Part shown: positions 20,549-30,787 of the stretch, piece after piece
Layout: every line of letters starts with the position of its first letter
Position numbering within the stretch: the stretch's first letter is position 1
Source of the DNA: a virus
Reading direction: 5' to 3' (one strand)
IMG/VR virus record: IMGVR_UViG_3300035179_000003
Location: 16,023 to 80,022 of that record
Length of the DNA stretch: 64,000 nt
Position numbers and translations under genes: made by a program
The notes under the pieces: model-generated
Told to the model about the DNA's origin: nothing
Seen by the model: the letters and a program-made list of their open reading frames with translations, nothing else
The model's database searches: none

Positions 20549-20944
20549 TTATTTAATTGAAAAAAACAATTTGGTCAATGTTACTATTGAACCTTGCGGC
20601 CAAATTAATCTATTGAATTTGATATCGCTATTTGATCCATAAGTTCCGACACTGCCTTCAACGGCATTTATTAATGCATTATTTATAGCGCCGGTAATTT
20701 TAAAATGGTCTACGGTACCTGTATTTTCAACAGAACTTTTTAATGAATTAGAACTATTATATGAAAAAATATATTTTTCGAGATCAGCACCGGATCCCTG
20801 CGAAACGTTATCATATAATATTCTACACAAAACAGTATTATCCTGGGAATAAAAATAAATAAATTTTGGAACGTTTGATGGGTCCAATAAGGAATCCGCC
20901 ATTTTACCAAGCATTTGCATTTTTAATTCTAAATTGATATTCAT
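20549..20944 (-). CDS. Small baseplate/fibre-region protein, about 131 aa
   Basis: The frame is open further upstream, but that part overlaps the next gene, so I place the start at the Met at 20944 ('MNINLELKMQMLGKM'), 5 bp after the upstream gene's stop. A helical N-terminus is followed by beta strands. No family is recognised. The position between the 716-aa baseplate protein and the fibre suggests an adaptor. Confidence 0.55.
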   Translation of the reverse strand: MNINLELKMQMLGKMADSLLDPSNVPKFIYFYSQDNTVLCRILYDNVSQGSGADLEKYIFSYNSSNSLKSSVENTGTVDHFKITGAINNALINAVEGSVGTYGSNSDIKFNRLIWPQGSIVTLTKLFFSIK

Positions 20945-20948
20945 ATCT

Positions 20949-23099
20949 TTAAATATAATACTTTGTTTGAGATTGTTCGCTCGGAAAATATTTTCCAAAT
21001 TCGGCGCCCGGTATAGCACTAATCATTTCAAGAAGATCCGCGTCAAGATTTATTCCGCTTTGTCTTCTAAAATAATTAAACTCTTCCCATCCGCTGAATT
21101 TTTTCATTGAAACATTGCGGGCTATAATATCGAATTTTTCCAGTTTATCATCAGTGTCATAAATAGTATCGATTGGGGCGTCAAGATATGCTTTATAATA
21201 AACGCCGGATTCAAGCAATAGATAAAGAAATTTATGTGTCGGCCACAATAAATGAACATATCCTGCGTTTACATTTTCATGAACAAATGGAATATAATCA
21301 TTATATTGTGATCCGCAAATAATCAGAGTAGCAATTTCACTATCCTGAATCACATCTAATACATGATAAATACCATCTATTTCCGATCCATAAACAAGGA
21401 TTTCCGGATATCTGTTTTTTGCATGCATTATATCAATCATATGTTCCAGATATCCTATTTTATTACTATTAAAATAACCCATACGTTGATCGCTGTATAC
21501 GGAAATACTTTCTTGATAAAAACTAATAATCTTATTTTTATTTACCAGTTTTAAATATAATAAATCACCAATCGACAATCCTGAAGAATCTTCCAACCTA
21601 ATAATACCATTAAGACGATCGACTACTTCAAGAATTTTTACATGACCAATCGATTCATTCATCATTTCACAGCCCTCGGCCGCAAAAGGACTGAGTTTAT
21701 TTATTATATCTAAAGTAATATTATTACCATCAATAACGGTTATTTTATAACCATATGATTCATACAATCCTATTACTTTACATTTTTCAGGAGAAATCGG
21801 AAGGCCATAATAAACGTTTAAAGCCTTTTCCATGTCATCAAGATTTTGATTAAATTTCATCAAACCATGAATTGCGGCTTTTCCGGATATATTATTATAA
21901 TTATATTCTTTCCATCGATTAATATCGACCAACGCTCCATACATTTCATACATATAATCTTCAATAATAGGAGTCGTTTTACAATAGAACGTATCCTCTA
22001 TTTCAATATCGTTAAATAATTCAAGCGTATTATTATAAAATATAAAATCCTGATCTTTAATAAGCGTTATGCCATCTTCCGATTTATCGATATAATTACT
22101 GATTTCAAGAATATCGACAACATTTTCATCTATTTTATAAACTTTTGCATTTGTTAAATAAAAATTAAATGGGTTGTTTTCGAGGTAAGCAAGGCTTCCA
22201 TTGATTTTTATCATATATTTTAATTTATCATAAGTATAATATCCATTATCTTCCGTTCCATTGAACGAATTATACCCCTCATACCAATTCCATGTTTTTA
22301 TTTCAGGCGGATAAAATCTTTCGTTTGCTTCTTCAAATTCAATAAATTCCGGAAGTTCACTGAAGATATAAGCATTATTTGGATATGTATCGATAGCATA
22401 ATTTAAAATAGGAACATTCGGTTGTGTGCTTTTACTATATAATTTTCCCCATTTACCGGTTTTTGAATTTGCCAGTGTAATAATATCATTAACGGTATCG
22501 CCAGGATCAACAATAATTTCAATACCGTCATCATGCCACGTTACTTCGGATATGGTCCCTTGTTGAATAAATATTTTAAAATCAGAAGCGTCCATTTGCG
22601 CTTTAATTCCGAATTTACCGATATCGTCTTGTGTAATTTTATTAATTGTCGAATTTATTTCTATAGAACAGGATGTTTCTTCCGGCTCTTCGGAGGACAT
22701 AAGCAGATTTATTTTAAAATATTTATTACCTATGACAATATACTGGTTTTCCCCAATCGATCTGATACGATAATAATCTTCAGGGGTAATTTCTATAAAA
22801 TCATAAAACAGCCCATTGATCGGTTCCAAAACGACGGTTCCAAGAGGTTTTATTATATTATTCGAATTAATATCAGTAGGATCGAGATCGGTTGGCTTTG
22901 AATATAATGGACCAATTTTTATATCATAATAATCCGTAATATCATGTTGATTAATTAAGGCAGTAACATTTACGAATCTCCCTACCTTAACGATAAGATC
23001 GGATGACATTTTACCAAGGCCATTCCAGAAATTTTCCCAAATGTCAACATCTTTATCGGATAGATAATTCCAGAAAGTAGATAAATAATTCCAGAACAC
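20949..23099 (-). CDS. Baseplate-region protein, 716 aa
   Basis: It follows the baseplate J/gp6-like gene by 8 bp, the place where myoviruses encode P2 GpI-like or fibre-connector proteins. The N-terminus is Trp-rich and helical ('FWNYLSTFWNYLSDKDVDIW'). The middle is beta-rich with extended Asp/Glu loops. A C-terminal segment ('SGWEEFNYFRRQSGINLDAD') is helical. I assign it to the baseplate from context; the exact role is unknown. Confidence 0.65.
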   Translation of the reverse strand: MFWNYLSTFWNYLSDKDVDIWENFWNGLGKMSSDLIVKVGRFVNVTALINQHDITDYYDIKIGPLYSKPTDLDPTDINSNNIIKPLGTVVLEPINGLFYDFIEITPEDYYRIRSIGENQYIVIGNKYFKINLLMSSEEPEETSCSIEINSTINKITQDDIGKFGIKAQMDASDFKIFIQQGTISEVTWHDDGIEIIVDPGDTVNDIITLANSKTGKWGKLYSKSTQPNVPILNYAIDTYPNNAYIFSELPEFIEFEEANERFYPPEIKTWNWYEGYNSFNGTEDNGYYTYDKLKYMIKINGSLAYLENNPFNFYLTNAKVYKIDENVVDILEISNYIDKSEDGITLIKDQDFIFYNNTLELFNDIEIEDTFYCKTTPIIEDYMYEMYGALVDINRWKEYNYNNISGKAAIHGLMKFNQNLDDMEKALNVYYGLPISPEKCKVIGLYESYGYKITVIDGNNITLDIINKLSPFAAEGCEMMNESIGHVKILEVVDRLNGIIRLEDSSGLSIGDLLYLKLVNKNKIISFYQESISVYSDQRMGYFNSNKIGYLEHMIDIMHAKNRYPEILVYGSEIDGIYHVLDVIQDSEIATLIICGSQYNDYIPFVHENVNAGYVHLLWPTHKFLYLLLESGVYYKAYLDAPIDTIYDTDDKLEKFDIIARNVSMKKFSGWEEFNYFRRQSGINLDADLLEMISAIPGAEFGKYFPSEQSQTKYYI

Positions 23100-23107
23100 G
23101 CGGCTCC

Positions 23108-26041
23108 TTACAATTTTTGAACTGATAGACTGTCTATGTTAAAAAAATCAATATCACGTATTTTAAGCGTATCATTAAATGTTCCGGCAATCTCTTCACC
23201 ATTATCGTCAAATCTACGATATGATATTTCAATAGGAGTTTTTATGTTATTTACCAAATTATTATTATAAAAATATGAAATCATATTATTAATTGAAAAT
23301 GTACCGTCAATATTCTGATCTACATATTTTTTAATTTCATCCGCTATTTCATTAATTGTTTTTGATCCAGTAAAATAAAAAGTAAAGCTGAGAAAACACG
23401 GAAATTTATGTTTTATTAAAACGCTTCCGTATACCGTATCTTGAAAAAATTGTTGAATAATTGAAATTTCAGGATAAAGAATATATTCAACATTAATAAT
23501 CGTTGCAGTAGAATTATTTAACACTATTCTTTTCTTTTCCAGATATGATCCAACGATATTCGGATCCGGATCTATAATGGTGTAATCTGAATCGGAAAGA
23601 ACCTCGCCATTTAATGTAACCGACAATATTTTAAAAACTGGACCATCGATTTCAAAATAAGAACCGCTAGTGGCCACGGATACGACAATCGATTTATACT
23701 CTTCAATATTTTTAATGGTCGAAACGTATAAATCAGATTTTGTATTTGAATGATAAGTATCGACATTATCACTTTGTAATTTTAAATATTCAACCCTTAA
23801 AAGGGAATAAATATCATCATTGATATTTCCATTATACCGGATACTTGCCTGAGATCTTCCTGAAGCAGCGATAAGAAAATAAACATAATTCTCATTTACA
23901 CGATAGCGGTTAAGGTTTCCCAATCTATGACTCAATAAACCGGTAACCGAAGTTTTTGATCCATCCGGATTGGTCATTCCACTCAGTTCAGACCATCCAC
24001 CACGAGTAAGCTCGGAATTAACTGGAGAAGAAACAAATTGTGCTTCTTTATCCCATATAAAAGCCTGGTATCCATCATTTAAACCATTATTTAACGATCC
24101 CCGACCATACGATCTTAAAAAGGCAATCACCGGATCTTCAAGATCTTTAACATACAAAGCAAACAACGCTATTGCGCGCGCGGGATTAATATCAAACGCT
24201 TTTAATCCGATTACTTTCCATATATCGGTCTTTTTCGGTGATTTGGTATCAAGAGATACTTTCATCATTGTTCCATACCTGGTCGATGCCACCGCAAGGA
24301 TCCCTCCGCGACTTTTATCGGAAAAAATCGATAATATTTTTCCAGGAAGTTGAAAATGAAGTTCGTTTTCCAACTCATCAGGATCATTAAATATTTTGGC
24401 GCTGGTTTTATTTAAATATAAAGTAATTCGTAAATCATCATATAAAATAAATTCAAATTCATATTCAATTCCTGGCTGAATTCTGAAATGGCGTTCCGCG
24501 AGAGCGCCCATTCCTGTAATTGAAACATGGTCAATGATATCCTGATCCGTCGCAAATACCTGAGCAGTTCCATATTTTTCAGAATGAGCCATATATACAA
24601 CGCCATTTAAAGTGGTTTCATCATAACCTTTGGTAACCATAATACCAAATCCTATACCGGTATAGCCATCAACTATATAATTATTAACTCCACCTAACAT
24701 AATCTGTAATTTACTGTCTTTATTTTCATCAGTAAACGCCGGCCAGATGAATGAGCCGGTTAATTTTATTCCAGTTCTTTTTAATATATCTTTACCGGCA
24801 ACGATCGGGTTTGTACATCCTCCGGCAAGATTAATGGTATCATTTAAAAAATTTAAAACATCAGTTGACGATATTCCGCTTAAAAGATTAGCAAACCCAC
24901 CATTTTTAGAACCATTCGTTCCATATTTCCAATTCTCATTTGGAACCTGTATTGCCGTAAATCCAATATTTTCATTTAAAATATTAAATAAATCCGAAGT
25001 CTTAACCTCCATATACCTTTTATAATCATTAAAATATAACCCCCGATACATATCATTATCCGACTCCTGATCCAGTGGAAAACCATAGAATGCCGCATCG
25101 CTTGCCTGTATATTTGGACTATCTGGATTAAATACGGTTGTAGATGGATCAATGGTTAAAGGTATCGGATACACAGAATAAGATGAATGTGGACCCCAAT
25201 AGGTGTCTGATTGAAAACTACCAGGATTTGGCGGGAAAATTCCCCAATAAGCTATGTGCTTTACAATTCCATCACCAGTAAGTTTTCCCAAATAATCGGC
25301 TTTTCTAATCTGTTTTGACAAATCGGTTGCCGTTACCAAATCACGTACCATATATTGGTCGCCTGCACCAGCGGCATATATAGAATCAATATTCGTAAAT
25401 ACTGATTTTAAAATATTAAACAGACTCCGTTTATTTACTAAACTTCTATCATTAAGGGAATATCTAAGCCTAGAATAATATTGATCGTTATTTTCATGAA
25501 TGGATCCACCGACTGTATCTTCCGGATTGGTTGCAAATTTATAAACAAAATCAATATTTGTTAATTGAGAAATGGTATTTTTCTCTGCGACATATTCATT
25601 CCCAGGACTGACGGCAATAATATAAATATCGATACAATACAATGCCGATGAATCATCGGAATTTTTAAATGAATTTTTACTTATAAATGACGGTATTGAC
25701 GCTTTATATTGTAATCCACCGTTTGACACTGCCCGAAAATTTTCCGTTATTGTTAAATTTTTTTTCTCATCAAAATAAACACGAACATATGTCGAGACTA
25801 AAGAACCGGCTATTCTTTCATTAAAAAATTTATTACCAAAAAAATCAAGCTCTTCTTCGCTCATGTTTTTATATTCATCGATATTATTAATTTTTCGTTG
25901 TTCCACTAAGGAATTATAAAAATCCCTCATTAAAAGAGCGGAAGGTTTAACCGCAAGATCGTCAAGTACCGTTCCTTTTCTTCCGCTTGATTTTGAATAT
26001 TCCGCCCATTTTTTGCGTATAAAAGCGTAAAAATCAAACAT
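23108..26041 (-). CDS. Baseplate wedge protein, J/gp6-like, 977 aa
   Basis: Residues about 100-240 carry the baseplate J/gp47-like pattern: an early 'N..RAVSNGGLQYKAS' segment, 'AVSPGNEYVAEKNTIS', 'TVGGSIHENNDQYYSRLRYS' and then 'KRSLFNILKSVF...IDSIYAAGAGDQYMVRD'. This is the fold that forms the inner baseplate ring around the tail hub. The C-terminus ('IADEIKKYVDQNIDGTFSIN') also fits the end of gp6/J-type proteins. The size is large for the family because of inserted beta domains. It is flanked by the gp25-like gene, the classical neighbour. Confidence 0.8.
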   Translation of the reverse strand: MFDFYAFIRKKWAEYSKSSGRKGTVLDDLAVKPSALLMRDFYNSLVEQRKINNIDEYKNMSEEELDFFGNKFFNERIAGSLVSTYVRVYFDEKKNLTITENFRAVSNGGLQYKASIPSFISKNSFKNSDDSSALYCIDIYIIAVSPGNEYVAEKNTISQLTNIDFVYKFATNPEDTVGGSIHENNDQYYSRLRYSLNDRSLVNKRSLFNILKSVFTNIDSIYAAGAGDQYMVRDLVTATDLSKQIRKADYLGKLTGDGIVKHIAYWGIFPPNPGSFQSDTYWGPHSSYSVYPIPLTIDPSTTVFNPDSPNIQASDAAFYGFPLDQESDNDMYRGLYFNDYKRYMEVKTSDLFNILNENIGFTAIQVPNENWKYGTNGSKNGGFANLLSGISSTDVLNFLNDTINLAGGCTNPIVAGKDILKRTGIKLTGSFIWPAFTDENKDSKLQIMLGGVNNYIVDGYTGIGFGIMVTKGYDETTLNGVVYMAHSEKYGTAQVFATDQDIIDHVSITGMGALAERHFRIQPGIEYEFEFILYDDLRITLYLNKTSAKIFNDPDELENELHFQLPGKILSIFSDKSRGGILAVASTRYGTMMKVSLDTKSPKKTDIWKVIGLKAFDINPARAIALFALYVKDLEDPVIAFLRSYGRGSLNNGLNDGYQAFIWDKEAQFVSSPVNSELTRGGWSELSGMTNPDGSKTSVTGLLSHRLGNLNRYRVNENYVYFLIAASGRSQASIRYNGNINDDIYSLLRVEYLKLQSDNVDTYHSNTKSDLYVSTIKNIEEYKSIVVSVATSGSYFEIDGPVFKILSVTLNGEVLSDSDYTIIDPDPNIVGSYLEKKRIVLNNSTATIINVEYILYPEISIIQQFFQDTVYGSVLIKHKFPCFLSFTFYFTGSKTINEIADEIKKYVDQNIDGTFSINNMISYFYNNNLVNNIKTPIEISYRRFDDNGEEIAGTFNDTLKIRDIDFFNIDSLSVQKL

Positions 26042-26046
26042 GATTT

Positions 26047-26493
26047 TTATCCTTTTTTAATAATAGGAAGACGCCATATTAAATCCGTATAAGCCTCGAC
26101 TTCTATCGGATAAATCCGTATAGTGGCATAAACGGTATAATTAATAATATCAACACTGACAAGTTCAGCTTTTTCAATTTTTTCCGTTTTGGGAGTAAAT
26201 TCGGTCTCATCGCTCTGCATACTTTTAACGGTTTCATTGATGGTAATAATCAGAGCCGCGGAAAGACTTTGGGAGTCTAAAAATACATTTTGTTTATTAA
26301 TAATCTTTTCCGCATCGCCGCCGTATGAATCGATAATGACTTCTTTATTATAAACAAATTGACGTTTCTTTGTTAAAAAAGTGATTTCAAATATATTCAA
26401 AAGAAGCCTATTTCCATAAACTTCTTGGGGGTTATCGCCAATGGTAACCGAGAAATCTTGTGTTAAATCAGTAATAAGATCAATATCGCTCAT
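26047..26493 (-). CDS. Baseplate wedge protein, gp25/GpW-like
   Basis: A 148-aa protein with 'NRLLLNIFEITFLTKKRQFV' followed by a helical middle and the strands 'SVDIINYTVYATIRIYPIEV', the order seen in gp25-type proteins, which bridge wedge and sheath. It is the first gene of this baseplate block; the motif TATATTTATA lies directly before its ATG and there is no clear Shine-Dalgarno. The TnpB gene inserted just upstream on the other strand. Confidence 0.6.
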   Translation of the reverse strand: MSDIDLITDLTQDFSVTIGDNPQEVYGNRLLLNIFEITFLTKKRQFVYNKEVIIDSYGGDAEKIINKQNVFLDSQSLSAALIITINETVKSMQSDETEFTPKTEKIEKAELVSVDIINYTVYATIRIYPIEVEAYTDLIWRLPIIKKG

Positions 26494-26554
26494 AGTATAA
26501 ATATAATATTAATTCACATTAATTATATTATTTTATAGAAGAATGTGATTATTT

Positions 26555-27697
26555 ATGATACAAAAGAAATCCTACAAATTCCGCATTTATCCCAATAATG
26601 CCCAAAAAGTCTTACTATCTAAAACTTTCGGATGTGTTCGATATATCTGGAATCAATTTGTAGAATCATTCAATAAAAAAGAAAATCCTAAATCTACTAC
26701 TATTTTTAGAAAAGAAATAGAATGGTTAAAAGAAGTATCTTCTGCGGCTATTCAACAAAAAGAAATTGATTTTAAAGAATTTAAAAATCAGTTTTTCTCT
26801 AAAAAGAGAAAGAAAAAAATAGGAAAGCCTTCTTTTAAAAAGAAATTTGAAAAACAATCTTATCGATTACCTAATCAGAAATTTATCTTAAAAAATAATA
26901 AGATCAGACTTGAAAAGATAGGATGGATAAAAATCATTCTTGATCGAGAAATTCCTTCTTGTAAATTTTTATCAGTTACTATTTCAAAAGATAAAGTTGG
27001 AGATTATTATGCCTCAATCTTAGTTGAAGAGAATGTCCAAGAACTACCTAAAACAAATAAAATAGTAGGAATAGATTTAGGAATACAAGATCTTATTACT
27101 ACTTCAGATGGATTACAGATAAAAATGTTTGATGAAAGTGAGAACCAAGCTAAAATTAAGCATTTATCCGGACATCTATCAAGGAAGAAAATAGGATCTT
27201 TGAGATTTAATAAGACAAAGATTAAGATAGCTAAAATCTATCGTAAAATAGCAAGAAAGAGAGAATGGTTACATCATAATATTTCTTCTTATCTTGTAAA
27301 AAATTATGATAAGATTATAATAGAAGATCTTAATATTTCCGGAATGATGAAAAACCATAATTTAGCAGGATCTATTCAAAAACAGGGATGGTTTACTTTA
27401 GGAAAACAGATTGATTATAAGTCAAGATGGTATGGTAGAAAATTAACTAAGATAAATCGATTTTATCCTTCTTCTAAATTGTGTTCATTATGTGGTAGAA
27501 TAAAAAAAGATCTAAAATTGTCAGAAAGATTTTATATTTGTAAATGTGGAAACAATATTAATAGAGACTTAAATGCATCTCTAAATATTCTATCTTCAGG
27601 AGTTACTGAAGATTATCGATCATTGATGGAAAGTAAGACTTTTAATAATCAGGAGACATTAAAAGCAATTCCAGATGAAATGATTAACTTTTTATAA
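26555..27697 (+). CDS. tnpB: TnpB-family RNA-guided nuclease, stand-alone
   Basis: The 380-aa protein begins with the classic 'YKFRIYPNNAQ' segment. It has RuvC-I D174 ('VGIDLGIQDL'), RuvC-II E257 ('IIIEDLNISGM'), a zinc finger (C310, C313, C329, C331) and RuvC-III D338 ('NRDLNASLNI'), so it looks catalytically intact. TnpB cuts DNA with a right-end RNA that overlaps the 3' end of the gene. There is no tnpA and only 25 bp before the next gene. No IS605-type end hairpin is obvious. Base composition matches the phage, which suggests long residence. It separates the gp25-like gene from the 655-aa virion gene. Confidence 0.9.
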   Translation: MIQKKSYKFRIYPNNAQKVLLSKTFGCVRYIWNQFVESFNKKENPKSTTIFRKEIEWLKEVSSAAIQQKEIDFKEFKNQFFSKKRKKKIGKPSFKKKFEKQSYRLPNQKFILKNNKIRLEKIGWIKIILDREIPSCKFLSVTISKDKVGDYYASILVEENVQELPKTNKIVGIDLGIQDLITTSDGLQIKMFDESENQAKIKHLSGHLSRKKIGSLRFNKTKIKIAKIYRKIARKREWLHHNISSYLVKNYDKIIIEDLNISGMMKNHNLAGSIQKQGWFTLGKQIDYKSRWYGRKLTKINRFYPSSKLCSLCGRIKKDLKLSERFYICKCGNNINRDLNASLNILSSGVTEDYRSLMESKTFNNQETLKAIPDEMINFL

Positions 27698-27722
27698 ATT
27701 TTTGTAGAAAGTGTAACTATAA

Positions 27723-29690
27723 CTAATCCGGTGGAGTAATAAAACTTTTTTCATCAATCAAATTTTGAACACTGAAATTCTGAGCATATTTTCTAGCGCC
27801 CATTCTATCAAATAGTTTTTCTTCCGTATCCTGAATGTATTCATTATTATATTGAGGAATGGAAACATCTTCCATAGACATGACAAATGTTTCGGCCACA
27901 GCCGGATCGCCATAAAGATCTTTATAATATTTACTACAATTTTTTAAAGTGGGTATTGATTCGTTGAATTTTCCGGCCCTAGTATTGGATATGATATTTT
28001 CAATTATATTTGCAACACTAAGGCCCTTTGCAAAAATATCTAATAAACCGGCGCTTGATAACATTCTTGTTAAATCACCGGCTTCTGATGTTTTATACGG
28101 CTGGTACGACTCGAGAACGTTTTTAACATAATTGTTATGATTAAAAAGTTGCCTGAATCGTGATTCCATCGTAGTAATTATGTTATATGCATTTTCTTTA
28201 TCGGACATTACGGTCGTAATTAAAGTAAAAGCATCCGCTATTAATTGGATATAAGGAGGCGTAGCCGAATATAATACATCAACAGTCCATACCCCAATCT
28301 TGGTATCCCAATCCGGTATATTATACAATTTATGAATAAATTCATCAAATTCCTGATTTGAGCTTTGTAAAACATCATCCGCATTTATCATATCGATAAG
28401 GCTTTGAGTAATGGTAGCGTGGAGCGTTTCATCGGCGATCCCGATGGTAGTATGACCAAGAATTATTTTTGACGCCATTTCAAAATTAGAATCTTTCACG
28501 GTAATTTTAGAAAACATATCCCTGGTAACTTCCAACAAGGTACTTGCCGAATCAAGCGGGCCGATTAATGTCGCACCAGCGGCATTTCCAGATCCTTTTA
28601 ATATAGAAACTATCTCATTAATCAAATTTTTTATTAAATTCCTGATGTTATATATTGTGTTACATAAATTATGATATTCAATATATTGTTCGTAAGCATT
28701 TTTCATATTTTCATATACATTACTGATTTCATCTCCCAGCAGCTTAATATCGAAGGAAAATTCCGATGCTATTCCACCAACCGCTTTTGCATAAGAACTT
28801 AAATTAACCGATGCGCTAGCGTTTGTTTCCAGTTCGGCTACATTCAATTTTTCTTTCCATTCGGTCTGTAAACCAGTGTTATAAGCATCATATTTATTTT
28901 TAATTATTTCTGTTTGAGTAATGCTTAATTTATCTGAAAATTGATTATTATACCAATGTTTAAGATCGGATGTTTTTGCTATATATATTTTATCAATCGC
29001 GGCTTTTTTCTCTTGAAAGACAAGATAACGTTCTTCTTCAACACGTTTAGTAACTTCTCCGATATCATCAATCAACGAATAGGGTTTTGTTATTTCATAA
29101 GCCTGCTGAATATTAAAATGAATTTTTTTATATGTCGATTCATTAAAAAAAGCATTATCGGCTCCAAGATCCCTTATCATATCGGCCAATAGATTGATCG
29201 CATTATTAAGATATGGAATAGCGTCTTTTATCTGTTTATAATATTCAGCATTTGATATTCTAAGAGCCCATTTCCCCAATATACCCATGACAATAGAAAT
29301 ACTTTTTTGAGCGCGGAATAAATAATAACGTTCATCATTGATAGCTTTTAAAGCGGCTTCATGTGGAATAGCAACCAGGGAAAATATTGCAGTTGGAAAC
29401 GATAATAATATTTTTAAAATCTGAGAAAGAATGGCTTCTACAAATGTTGACGCTATTCTTGATATTGGTCCAATCAATGATTCGGCGACCGACGCCGCAA
29501 GGGATCCTATAGCCGATACGGCTTCAGCGCCTATAATATCGAGAAGGCTTATAAAACCAAATTTTTTTTTAGCCCTTTCACCGGCATAGGTATTAACCCG
29601 TAATCTATTCTCTTCAATTTTTTTAAGAATGGTATAAATTTTATTATGAAGAGTTAAAAGAATTTCACATGCTTGTCTCGGAGGAGCCAT
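27723..29690 (-). CDS. Large helical virion protein, 655 aa
   Basis: It is almost entirely helical. A hydrophobic, Ala/Ile/Leu-rich segment (about 50-110, 'AVSAIGSLAASVAESLIGPI') could insert into membrane, and long amphipathic helices follow. No domain is recognised. A clear SD (GAAAGGAAC) precedes the ATG, and the shared element TAACTATATTTATA lies upstream, as at the tape-measure gene. It could be an ejected or tail-associated protein; the sequence does not decide. Confidence 0.65.
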   Translation of the reverse strand: MAPPRQACEILLTLHNKIYTILKKIEENRLRVNTYAGERAKKKFGFISLLDIIGAEAVSAIGSLAASVAESLIGPISRIASTFVEAILSQILKILLSFPTAIFSLVAIPHEAALKAINDERYYLFRAQKSISIVMGILGKWALRISNAEYYKQIKDAIPYLNNAINLLADMIRDLGADNAFFNESTYKKIHFNIQQAYEITKPYSLIDDIGEVTKRVEEERYLVFQEKKAAIDKIYIAKTSDLKHWYNNQFSDKLSITQTEIIKNKYDAYNTGLQTEWKEKLNVAELETNASASVNLSSYAKAVGGIASEFSFDIKLLGDEISNVYENMKNAYEQYIEYHNLCNTIYNIRNLIKNLINEIVSILKGSGNAAGATLIGPLDSASTLLEVTRDMFSKITVKDSNFEMASKIILGHTTIGIADETLHATITQSLIDMINADDVLQSSNQEFDEFIHKLYNIPDWDTKIGVWTVDVLYSATPPYIQLIADAFTLITTVMSDKENAYNIITTMESRFRQLFNHNNYVKNVLESYQPYKTSEAGDLTRMLSSAGLLDIFAKGLSVANIIENIISNTRAGKFNESIPTLKNCSKYYKDLYGDPAVAETFVMSMEDVSIPQYNNEYIQDTEEKLFDRMGARKYAQNFSVQNLIDEKSFITPPD

Positions 29691-29717
29691 TATTGTTCCT
29701 TTCTATTATATAAATAT

Positions 29718-29746
29718 AGTTAAAAAATCATAAAATCTGGTATAAT
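29718..29746 (+). promoter_or_regulatory. Phage promoter (AGTTAA-17-TATAAT, extended -10)
   Basis: AGTTAA (29718-29723), a 17-bp spacer ending AAATCTGG, and TATAAT (29741-29746) followed by AATAATG. The same form recurs at 48643, 56191 and 60883. It drives the plus-strand accessory block starting at 29777. Confidence 0.75.
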
Positions 29747-29776
29747 AATAATGAACAAACTCAATAGGAGGATATA

Positions 29777-30130
29777 ATGAAAATTTTAAATAAAGAAAAT
29801 TTCGACTGGGCAATAGAAACGGCCATTCGAAATAATAAATTAGAAGATATCGGATTCTATACCTTATCTGATTCTCGTGCATTGCAGTCAAGCGAACACT
29901 CTCCGCTGTGGCGTTGCGAGTTGATCTTGACAGATCGATGCAATTTCAAGTGTCCGTATTGTCGTGGACTACGGAATGATATTTTGGGGGAAATGCCTTA
30001 CGAAAACGCGTTGTCAATAGTTAATCAGTGGATTAATGAAGGGTTGCAAAATGTTCGATTTTCTGGTGGGGAACCAACTTTTATGGAAGGAAAATGTCAT
30101 GATAAAATGGAAAAATCTTCAAAAGGGTGA
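29777..30130 (+). CDS. Truncated radical-SAM protein
   Basis: A 117-aa protein with the radical-SAM iron-sulfur motif C-x3-C-x2-C ('RCNFKCPYC', about 53-61) and the next conserved motif 'SGGEPT' (about 94-99). It then ends after 18 residues, whereas radical-SAM barrels usually need 200 or more. The C-terminal three quarters are missing, and the sequence changes directly into an unrelated overlapping gene. A strong SD (AGGAGGATATA) precedes the start. It is probably a broken gene left by recombination. Confidence 0.75.
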   Translation: MKILNKENFDWAIETAIRNNKLEDIGFYTLSDSRALQSSEHSPLWRCELILTDRCNFKCPYCRGLRNDILGEMPYENALSIVNQWINEGLQNVRFSGGEPTFMEGKCHDKMEKSSKG

Positions 30131-30485
30131 TATGAAAATTATTCATGAAATAGCAATTCGTGCCAATGGATTAACGAAAGTGTCAATAAAAGAATATGAC
30201 ATGGACATCGCGGCATGTCATATATCCGGCAATCCATTAAATTTGGAGGGATTGCTTTTGGCGGATGATTATAATTTTTTCCATGATGTTTGGGGAATTC
30301 ATGAAAATATAGACAAGGAAACAGGGGTGTTAAAAAATTTGTTTTATCCAAGATATTCAAACAACGCATGTCCCAAAAAACGTGCATTTGGATATTGCTT
30401 CAATCTATTTGATGACTGCCCCAATTGTCCGGAACCGTATTTTTCCGCTTGTCGGAATGTTAAAGAGCAGGAAAATGTGGTATAA
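30099..30485 (+). CDS. Cysteine-rich hypothetical protein, 128 aa
   Basis: I place the start at the ATG at 30099, with GGAAGGA upstream inside the truncated radical-SAM gene. The C-terminus has seven cysteines in 45 residues ('NACPKKRAFGYC', 'DDCPNCPEPYFSAC'), a pattern that could hold an iron-sulfur cluster or zinc. No family is recognised. It may have been the gene downstream of a complete radical-SAM gene before a deletion fused the two. Confidence 0.55.
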   Translation: MIKWKNLQKGDMKIIHEIAIRANGLTKVSIKEYDMDIAACHISGNPLNLEGLLLADDYNFFHDVWGIHENIDKETGVLKNLFYPRYSNNACPKKRAFGYCFNLFDDCPNCPEPYFSACRNVKEQENVV

Positions 30486-30735
30486 CAAATATGTAATAAT
30501 TAATCTTTCTAAGGTTGCCATGCCACACATAAACAACGGCCTGGACGCAGGATTAGGGCAGTGTGTGGCACAAGCAACCGCATTAGCAGTAGAAATTCAA
30601 AAATATATACTTAAGCACAGTTGGTCGAAATTTTCCCTGGCTATTATTGGAAACCAGAACACAGGAAAACATCGACGAGCGTTGGAGGCATTGTCCGGAA
30701 CAAGGGGAACCAGCCTTATCAACTACGTGTATTGA
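30475..30735 (+). CDS. Hypothetical protein, 86 aa
   Basis: The chosen start, ATG 30475, overlaps the previous gene by 11 bp. The sequence 'PHINNGLDAGLGQCVAQATALAVEIQKYI' is helical. No motif is recognised. The remaining upstream ORF overlaps the previous gene too far to be likely. Confidence 0.5.
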   Translation: MWYNKYVIINLSKVAMPHINNGLDAGLGQCVAQATALAVEIQKYILKHSWSKFSLAIIGNQNTGKHRRALEALSGTRGTSLINYVY

Positions 30736-30787
30736 GAATTTCTACTGTATTTTTATAATTAATAAAATAAGGAAAAAAAGGAGTTTT

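Noticed and set aside
29709-29716. T4-type late promoter TATAAATA on the plus strand
   Set aside because: The string occurs upstream of plus-strand units that already have a good TATAAT promoter, and overlaps the start of the minus-strand gene at 48631; direction and role cannot be decided.
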